Shown here piece after piece: positions 59,570 to 64,000 of a DNA stretch of 64,000 nucleotides. Each line of letters begins with the position of its first letter. The first letter of the stretch is position 1. The stretch is from C-114 sp963745405 (GTDB lineage: Bacteria > Chloroflexota > Limnocylindria > Limnocylindrales > CSP1-4): NCBI GenBank assembly GCA_963745405.1, contig CAVUWY010000002.1:744001-808000 (forward strand). Direction: 5' to 3'. The notes under the pieces were generated by a model, which saw nothing but the letters and a program-made list of their open reading frames with translations, did not search any database and was not told where the DNA came from. A program made the position numbers and the translations under genes.

Positions 59570-60283
59570 TCAGACGAAGAACGTGAGCTCGTCCCGGAAT
59601 GACAGGTCGGCAACCTCTGCCGCGCCGCCCGCCAGCGCGTCCTGAGCGATCGCCGCTGGGAGCATCTGGCGCGCGAGTGTCACGAACTGCCACGCCTTGT
59701 ACCGGGGCATGGACCATCCGCACTCGAGGGTGAACGCGAGATAGGTCTCGGCGCGGTTGATCCCGAACAGCAGGTCGAGCGCCAGCGATGGGTCGAGTCC
59801 GTCACGCAGCTCGCCCCGAGCCGCGAATACCTCGATGATCTGGCCCATCCCCGCCCGCCGCCGTGCGACCAGTGCCCGCCACGCCTGGTCGACCTCGGGA
59901 TCCACGGACGCCGCGGCGCTCACGGCCCCCAGCAGCGGGCCGACGCGCGCGTAGATCTCGTTGCTGTGCTCGACGATGAGCGCGAGGCGCCGCGACCCCG
60001 TTGATGCATCGATGACCCGGCCGATCCAGGCGCGCTCCATGACGACCTCGGGGGAGCCGGGCTCGCCACCGGCGATCTCGAGCGCGGCGATGAGCAACTC
60101 CGCCTTCGTGTGGAAGGTGAAGTAGACGGTCTGCACGGCCACCCCGGCGTCGCGCGCGACCGCCTCCATCGTGGTCGCCGCGTAGCCCTGCTCGGAGAAG
60201 CGTCGCAGTGCGACCTCGGCGATTCGCCTGCGGGTTGCCCTGGCCCGATCTCGTCGCGTTTGAGGCTTGACATCGTCGGTCAT
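59570..60283 (-). CDS. TetR-family transcriptional regulator
   Basis: 237 residues. N-terminal HTH (RRRIAEVALRRFSEQGYAAT, TMEAVARDAGVAVQTVYFTF) at residues 17-63, then a helical ligand-binding domain with a GINRAETYLAFTLECGW segment near the end. ATG at 60283. A threefold CACTAG operator-like array lies 16-44 bases upstream, between this gene and the rightward SRPBCC gene, so it likely controls both. Confidence 0.88.
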   Translation of the reverse strand: MTDDVKPQTRRDRARATRRRIAEVALRRFSEQGYAATTMEAVARDAGVAVQTVYFTFHTKAELLIAALEIAGGEPGSPEVVMERAWIGRVIDASTGSRRLALIVEHSNEIYARVGPLLGAVSAAASVDPEVDQAWRALVARRRAGMGQIIEVFAARGELRDGLDPSLALDLLFGINRAETYLAFTLECGWSMPRYKAWQFVTLARQMLPAAIAQDALAGGAAEVADLSFRDELTFFV

Positions 60284-60298
60284 GTCGCGATGATACTG

Positions 60299-60327
60299 CA
60301 CTAGACCACTAGTGACAGACTCTAGTG
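60299..60327. promoter_or_regulatory. TetR operator candidate
   Basis: CACTAGA (60299-60305) and TCTAGTG (60321-60327) form an inverted repeat around a self-complementary CACTAGTG (60307-60314), giving four half-sites in 29 bases beside the TetR gene. Confidence 0.7.
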
Positions 60328-60374
60328 AACATGGTCGGCGAGGACCCGCAGGCCGGGAAGGGAGAGAGAGCCAC

Positions 60375-60824
60375 ATGACCGCGGTCATCGAGAACACCGT
60401 GGAGATCGCGCGCTCGGCCGAGGACGTGTTCGACTACCTGTCCGACCAGGGTCACGAGGTCGAGTGGAACCCCGACTGCCTGCGGATGGAGAAGCTGACG
60501 GACGGCCCGGTCGGGGTTGGGACGCGGTTCCGGGCGAAGTGGAAGCAGGGTCCAGAGGTGCTGACCGAGTGCACCCGCTTCGAACGGCCGCGAACATGGA
60601 CCTACGAGAACGGCGGGCCGATCAGCGTCGTCCTGACGGTGACCCTGGAGCCCACGGCGGCGGGCGGGACGCGGCTGACGTCGAGAGGCGAGTGGACCCC
60701 GCACGGCTGGATGCGGCTCGCCTTTCCGGTCTTCGTCCGAGTCATGCGCAGCGCCGAGAAGGGCGTCATGGCGAACTCGCGGCGCGCCCTCGAGGAGCGC
60801 CGGGACCAGAAGCCGGCGGCCTGA
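60375..60824 (+). CDS. SRPBCC-family protein
   Basis: 149 residues of the START/polyketide-cyclase-like fold (VIENTVEIARSAEDVFDYLS, GTRFRAKWKQGPEVLTECTR, AGGTRLTSRGEWTPHGWMRL). Such proteins bind hydrophobic small molecules. ATG behind GGAGAGAGAG. It is followed immediately by a membrane protein and a LuxR-type gene on the same strand and is divergent from the TetR gene. Confidence 0.8.
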   Translation: MTAVIENTVEIARSAEDVFDYLSDQGHEVEWNPDCLRMEKLTDGPVGVGTRFRAKWKQGPEVLTECTRFERPRTWTYENGGPISVVLTVTLEPTAAGGTRLTSRGEWTPHGWMRLAFPVFVRVMRSAEKGVMANSRRALEERRDQKPAA

Positions 60825-60826
60825 GG

Positions 60827-61189
60827 GTGGTGACGGCCGCAGCGATCTGCTCGATCTTCCTCGGCCTGGCCTTCGGGATCCCGGCCATCCTCGGCACGCT
60901 GCACTTCGCGCAGACCGGCGAGGTCTGGATGTTCATGGGCTTCCCGTCCTACGGCGGCGGGCCGTTCGAACGGATCGGTCTGGCGACTACGGTCCCGTTG
61001 CTGATCGGATTCGTCTGCGTCTGCCTGGCCGAGGTAGCGGTCGGGGTGATGCTCCTGCTGGGCGTCCCGCGCGCTGCGACCTTGAGCTACCTGCTCCTGC
61101 CCTTCGAGTTCGCGTACTGGTTCGGCTTCGCCCTCCCGTTCGGCCCGCCGTTCGGCATCGCCCGCACGGTCCTCCTGCTGCTCGCGTGA
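60827..61189 (+). CDS. Small four-helix membrane protein (DoxX-like)
   Basis: 120 residues from GTG 60827 (or 60830), 2 bases after the SRPBCC stop. Four helices (AAAICSIFLGLAFGIPAILG, LATTVPLLIGFVCVCLAEVA, VGVMLLLGVPRAATLSYLLL, ending ARTVLLLLA) in a DoxX/DUF4345-like arrangement. Function unknown. Its stop overlaps the LuxR-type gene start (GTGA). Confidence 0.65.
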   Translation: MVTAAAICSIFLGLAFGIPAILGTLHFAQTGEVWMFMGFPSYGGGPFERIGLATTVPLLIGFVCVCLAEVAVGVMLLLGVPRAATLSYLLLPFEFAYWFGFALPFGPPFGIARTVLLLLA

Positions 61190-61668
61190 CTCCCGGGTCG
61201 GCCATTCCCCGGCCCCCCGAACATGCCACAGATCGTGAGGTCGGCGTGGTCGCCGCGGTGCTCGTCGCTGGATCGGAGAAGGCCGCCGCCCACCGCCTCG
61301 GCCTGTCGCACTCGACCGTGAAGTACCACCTGGCGCACGTCCGGTCCAGGGTGGGAGCGACTACGACGGCGCAGCTCGTGTGGCCGGCCGCGACACGCGC
61401 GCGAGTCTCACACTCGCGGCCGCATGTCCGATCGCCGCGGCGCCGGACCGGCCCCCATCATGGCGTGGCGCGTACCATCGTCTCTATCCCCCGCGGGTAC
61501 CGGCCGCGACACGCAGTCGCACCGGAGGCTCCTTATGACCCGCCGTCTCGATCTCGAACGGATCTACGACTCACGCCGCGCGGCTCAGCTCTCGATCCTC
61601 ACCTCGATTGGTGTGCCTCAGGATCGGGCCGAGGCATACGTCACCGACTGGGAGCTGCACGCCGTTGA
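61186..61668 (+). CDS. Stand-alone LuxR-type HTH protein with degenerate C terminus
   Basis: GTG start in the preceding stop. Residues 14-66 are a GerE/LuxR DNA-binding domain (TDREVGVVAAVLVAGSEKAA, RLGLSHSTVKYHLAHVRSRV), close to that of 63439-63741. No receiver or ligand domain precedes it. After LVW at residue 66 the sequence turns into Arg/Pro/Ser-rich text that overruns the following gene by 134 bases, suggesting the original stop has been lost. The functional part is probably only the first 70-75 residues. Confidence 0.65.
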   Translation: MTPGSAIPRPPEHATDREVGVVAAVLVAGSEKAAAHRLGLSHSTVKYHLAHVRSRVGATTTAQLVWPAATRARVSHSRPHVRSPRRRTGPHHGVARTIVSIPRGYRPRHAVAPEAPYDPPSRSRTDLRLTPRGSALDPHLDWCASGSGRGIRHRLGAARR

Positions 61669-61750
61669 CGAGGGCCGTCAACGGCACACCGAGTGCTTCT
61701 GGCGGGGTGCTACTGACTGGATCGCGGCGCGGCGCGACCGCCGACTCTAA
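61535..61750 (+). CDS. Small hypothetical protein
   Basis: 71 residues. ATG with GGAGG 7 bases upstream. Well-biased codons; predicted helical (TRRLDLERIYDSRRAAQLSI, DRAEAYVTDWELHAVDEGRQ) and charged. No family recognised. It overlaps the tail of the preceding LuxR-type frame, and the good ribosome site favours this as the real gene here. Confidence 0.6.
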   Translation: MTRRLDLERIYDSRRAAQLSILTSIGVPQDRAEAYVTDWELHAVDEGRQRHTECFWRGATDWIAARRDRRL

Positions 61751-61904
61751 CCGGACGGCGGGCTCTCACGCCGGTCACCGTCCCGTCATCTGGGCCTCGC
61801 GACCATCTTTGGACGAGCATACAGGCCGGCCGGCGGCGGGTGTCGCCGCTAAGAGAGGAACTCCGAGCCCGCCGAGCGACCGCGGCTCGGGAAACCGTCA
61901 GCCG

Positions 61905-62030
61905 TCAGCGTCGGCGCGCCAGGAGGAACCAGCCGGCGGCGATCAGGACGACCACGATGATCGCGACGATCAGGGCCTGGGTCCCGCTGAACGTGAATCC
62001 GAGGATGGTGACCGCGAGCAGGCTGCTCAT
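61905..62030 (-). CDS. 41-residue single-helix membrane microprotein next to tatA
   Basis: ATG with a strong TAGGAGG 7 bases upstream that includes the tatA stop. Sequence: MSSLLAVTILGFTFSGTQAL followed by a long helix (IVAIIVVVLIAAGWFLLA) and RRR at the C terminus, a textbook single-pass microprotein. Translationally linked to tatA; could be a Tat accessory or regulatory peptide, by inference from position. Confidence 0.7.
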   Translation of the reverse strand: MSSLLAVTILGFTFSGTQALIVAIIVVVLIAAGWFLLARRR

Positions 62031-62039
62031 GCCAGCCTC

Positions 62040-62303
62040 CTAGGCGTCGGGCGGGCTCGGCGGCTCGACCGAGATGCTTGTCTCCGGGGTCGGCCTCGCT
62101 GCGACGGTGCGGACGAGCGGCGGGACGGTCGGGGACGACGCGAGGTCGAAGCCCGTCGCCTCCTGGATGTCGGTGGTCGCCTTGCGGAATTCGCGGATGC
62201 TCTTGCCGAGGGCCGCCCCGACCTCGGGCAGCTTCCCCGGGCCGAGCACGAAGAGGGCGACGACCAGGACCAAGACCAGGTGCGCCGGGGTGAGGCCACC
62301 CAT
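62040..62303 (-). CDS. tatA: Twin-arginine translocase TatA/TatE-like subunit
   Basis: 87 residues: short N terminus, one helix (HLVLVLVVALFVLGPGKLPE, with the FGPKKLPE-like hinge as FVLGPGKLPE), then the amphipathic helix VGAALGKSIREFRKATTDI and an acidic/Pro tail. Forms the variable pore of the Tat system that exports folded proteins; a Tat substrate is encoded at 47245-48210. TatC is not in the window. Confidence 0.85.
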   Translation of the reverse strand: MGGLTPAHLVLVLVVALFVLGPGKLPEVGAALGKSIREFRKATTDIQEATGFDLASSPTVPPLVRTVAARPTPETSISVEPPSPPDA

Positions 62304-62371
62304 CGCTCGACTCCACTGTGGATCCCGACGTCCGCCATGATACGCCCGGTGGCGTTTCCGATCGACAGGGG

Positions 62372-62827
62372 CTAACTCGTCGAATCCCCGCTCTGCGTCG
62401 CGGCGAGCTGTTCCAGGCGCTCGAGCAGCTGGTTGAGGGCCGCGTCCTGGGCGGCCAGGTGAGTCTGGATCTGCTCGGCCTCCTGGAAGGTCGCCTCGGC
62501 ATCCTTGTAGGTCATCTCGGACCGCTTGTCGGCCGCCTTACCGAGGATGTTCTGGCCGACCATGATGACCGAGAGCATCACGAGCTGGATGAAGGTCTGG
62601 CTGACCCACTGGATGAGGGGGAGGATCCCGCCCGTGAGCGCCGAGGGCAAGGCGACCAGCGCCAGGATGGCGAAGGCGTAGGCGCACCACATCGACCCGA
62701 CGACAGTGGTCAACGTGAGAGCGACGCGGCCGTTGATCCCGACGTGCTCGTCGCTAGTCCGGGGCGGCCCGGTCTTCGCGCGGGCCGCGATCCTCGGGTG
62801 GGGGGCGTGCTGGTAGTCGACGGCCAC
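62372..62827 (-). CDS. DUF1003 membrane protein
   Basis: About 151 residues. DUF1003 pattern: two helices (LTLTTVVGSMWCAYAFAILA and LPLIQWVSQTFIQLVMLSVI) separated by a short loop, then a coiled tail (KDAEATFQEAEQIQTHLAAQ). Function unknown. GTG 62827 is chosen because GGAGGTGA lies 5-12 bases upstream; ATG 62842 sits inside that ribosome site. Confidence 0.75.
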   Translation of the reverse strand: MAVDYQHAPHPRIAARAKTGPPRTSDEHVGINGRVALTLTTVVGSMWCAYAFAILALVALPSALTGGILPLIQWVSQTFIQLVMLSVIMVGQNILGKAADKRSEMTYKDAEATFQEAEQIQTHLAAQDAALNQLLERLEQLAATQSGDSTS

Positions 62828-62842
62828 GGCGCTCACCTCCAT

Positions 62843-63199
62843 GCGGGGTGGCGGTGGCCTCCGCGGCCACCGCGCTCGCTCAGGGTGAGACTAGACTCCC
62901 TCGCCGATCGGGCCCCGTCGGTCGGTTCGCTCGGTGATCCGGTCGCGCCCGATCCCATAACGCTCGACTCAAGAGCTGGATTCGACGCTGCTGAGTCGAC
63001 GGATTCTGCAAGTGAGCTTTCTCACCGTGCCCTCATGACCAGGACCCTGCTGGAGGGCCACCTTCATGGATCGCGGGGCGACGCGACCGCCGACTTCAGT
63101 CGGACCCGGGACCCACACTATGACGCAATGGTCGTGGACTTCTGGGCGCTCGTGAGTGAGTGATGGGGGCTGACCACATCCGCTCCCGGAGATCGCTCG
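62843..63199. other. Gene-free region
   Basis: About 360 bases upstream of the DUF1003 gene and the module at 63200. No frame is convincing; a 42-codon frame at 63036-63164 lacks a ribosome site. A small hairpin GTGAG-CTTT-CTCAC is present at about 63012-63025. Confidence 0.35.
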
Positions 63200-63442
63200 A
63201 TGAACCCGCAGCTCCTCCCGGCCGCCGCGGTCGCCGACGGCCCGGCCTAGCTGGAGTACGAGCTCACGCCGGACGCCATCGACCTCGGCCTCGACATCGC
63301 GCTACCGGCGACATTGGAGCTCAAATACCAGATCGGTGAGTTTGGTCGGGGCGAGAGGCATAGCCCCGCGACCATCGACCTTCCGATCACGATGCGGCTC
63401 GCCGAGCCGCCCGAGCCCTTCGACTGGCTGCGCAGCGCGTGA
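63200..63442 (+). pseudogene. Small acidic-protein gene with in-frame amber codon
   Basis: ATG at 63200 has CGGAGATCG upstream and the frame continues for 80 codons with good codon bias, but codon 17 is TAG (63248-63250). Downstream it encodes LEYELTPDAIDLGLDIALPA, then SPATIDLPITMRLAEPPEP and FDWLRSA. Its stop overlaps the LuxR-type gene start (GTGA), showing a two-gene module. Either a recently inactivated gene or initiation occurs after the amber codon. A fragment of a second copy lies at 59500-59569. Confidence 0.6.
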
Positions 63443-63741
63443 CGCGACGGTTGCCTCGCCACCCCGCCGGGCGCGCCACCGAGCGTGAGGTCGGAGTGGT
63501 TGCAGCCGTCCTCGTCGCCGGGTCGGAGAAGGCGGCCGCTCACCGGCTCGGGCTGTCGCACTCGACGGTGAAGCACCACCTGGCGAATGCCCGGTCCAAG
63601 GTGGGGGCGACGACGACGGCGCAGCTGGTGTGGATCCTCGCGCCGCGGCTGCCGGGGCCGGAGGACCGAGTGCAGGCGGACGGAGTGCGATCCGCTCGAC
63701 GCGATCGTGGCGGCTACGGGAACCGCGCGATCGACTCGTAG
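63439..63741 (+). CDS. Stand-alone LuxR-type HTH protein
   Basis: 100 residues, GTG overlapping the previous stop. Residues 10-65 are a GerE/LuxR HTH domain (TEREVGVVAAVLVAGSEKAA, RLGLSHSTVKHHLANARSKV); a charged tail follows. It is a close paralogue of the protein at 61186. With no sensor domain it resembles GerE-like regulators, which act as DNA-binding domains alone, or may pair with the small protein encoded upstream. Confidence 0.75.
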   Translation: MTRRLPRHPAGRATEREVGVVAAVLVAGSEKAAAHRLGLSHSTVKHHLANARSKVGATTTAQLVWILAPRLPGPEDRVQADGVRSARRDRGGYGNRAIDS

Positions 63742-63909
63742 GTCAAACGTCGACCAATTCAGTCGATGCCAGGAGCGACCAGGCGTGGTCTCCTCAACAT
63801 GGAGCGGATCCCCGTGCGCAAGCCGCTCGGGGTGATCCGGCGCTGACCACGCTGCCAAACCCAACCCGGGACGCCGGTTCCGGACTGTCAACCACGGAGG
63901 CGCTTCACG

Positions 63910-64000
63910 ATGGCTACTTCCACCGGCACCCGGATGCAGCAGCTCGGCTATCGCGCACCCGACGCGGTCCCAGAGCCCGAGCAGCTCGTGCTCGTCGACT
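63910..64000 (+). CDS. Start of a gene running off the right edge
   Basis: ATG with CGGAGG 9 bases upstream, followed by 30 well-biased codons (MATSTGTRMQQLGYRAPDAV, PEPEQLVLVD). Too short to assign a family. The text resembles a lead-in to a soluble domain. Confidence 0.5.
   Translation, partial: MATSTGTRMQQLGYRAPDAVPEPEQLVLVD

Noticed and set aside
59298..59645. 115-codon rightward frame upstream of the TetR end
   Set aside because: No ribosome site, Arg/Pro/Ser-rich, and it runs into the convergent TetR gene; only the 70-base relic has a recognisable parent.
63036..63164. 42-codon frame before the LuxR-type module
   Set aside because: No ribosome site, no homologue recognised and weak codon bias; kept only as a note in the gene-free region.
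1..64000. Transposase, integrase, phage or toxin-antitoxin genes
   Set aside because: None of the translated products carries DDE, tyrosine recombinase, PIN or phage structural motifs that I can recognise.

Overview
The window is uniformly very GC-rich DNA with densely packed genes. Many neighbours share 4-base ATGA, GTGA or TTGA start/stop overlaps, GTG starts are common, and several genes have a TANNNT -10-like box close upstream. The gene mix (PspC/LiaF-like pair, DUF1269 and DUF6325 proteins, TMEM175 channel, geranylgeranyl-reductase-like flavoprotein, class III PHA synthase, long isocitrate lyase) fits a free-living, aerobic, heterotrophic bacterium. My best guess is a Chloroflexota lineage of the Limnocylindria/Ellin6529 kind, or an actinobacterium. 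That is inference from gene content only; no rRNA or marker gene is present. No tRNA, rRNA, CRISPR array, transposase or prophage was recognised.

Layout. 0-9.6 kb: a GAF sensor running off the left edge, exported or lipoprotein genes, a sugar epimerase, a frameshifted GMC oxidoreductase next to a DUF1269 gene, small membrane/SHOCT/DUF6325 genes, and a LiaF-like/PspC envelope-stress pair. 9.6-17.3 kb: a DinB-like protein, then a coupled HtrA-MoxR-DUF58-VWA block and an OmpR-type two-component system. 17.5-25.4 kb: a double META-domain lipoprotein, a Gfo/Idh/MocA dehydrogenase, a MurJ flippase apparently fused to a C39-like domain (frameshifted), a DUF2723 glycosyltransferase-like membrane protein, DUF1269 and DUF4337-like genes. 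25.4-29.3 kb: a four-gene lipid or polyketide-like cassette (methyltransferase, flavoprotein reductase, SRPBCC, ketoacyl synthase). 29.3-31.5 kb: molybdate genes (MerR-TOBE regulator, modA, modB, no modC). 31.6-39.6 kb: GNAT, CvpA-like, a frameshifted DUF1624 acyltransferase, TMEM175, phosphoesterase, DUF389 and a formylglycine-generating enzyme. 39.7-44.3 kb: two regulator-plus-MFS-exporter operons. 44.5-48.6 kb: a membrane-anchored propeller-like protein, two truncated genes and a Tat-exported Gly/Val-repeat protein.

The metabolic core is 48.6-59.1 kb. A one-CBS-domain microprotein is coupled to malic enzyme. Next comes a complete polyhydroxyalkanoate locus: phaA, phaB and phasin on one strand, with a PadR/PhaR-type repressor, a PhaE-like subunit carrying collagen-like Gly-X-Y repeats, and class III PhaC on the other. 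A long isocitrate lyase coupled to a 63-residue Cys-rich microprotein follows, with a divergent LysR regulator. Together they link acetyl-CoA storage as PHA with the glyoxylate shunt and malate decarboxylation. Operator-like palindromes lie in the divergent control regions.

59.1-64 kb holds a TetR/SRPBCC/DoxX-like group, a TatA gene with a 41-residue membrane microprotein, DUF1003, and copies or relics of a two-gene module made of a small acidic protein and a stand-alone LuxR-type helix-turn-helix protein. Three long genes (GMC, MurJ, DUF1624) carry single-base C/G indels that break frame without loss of coding character. Raw-read checking is the first thing to do there.
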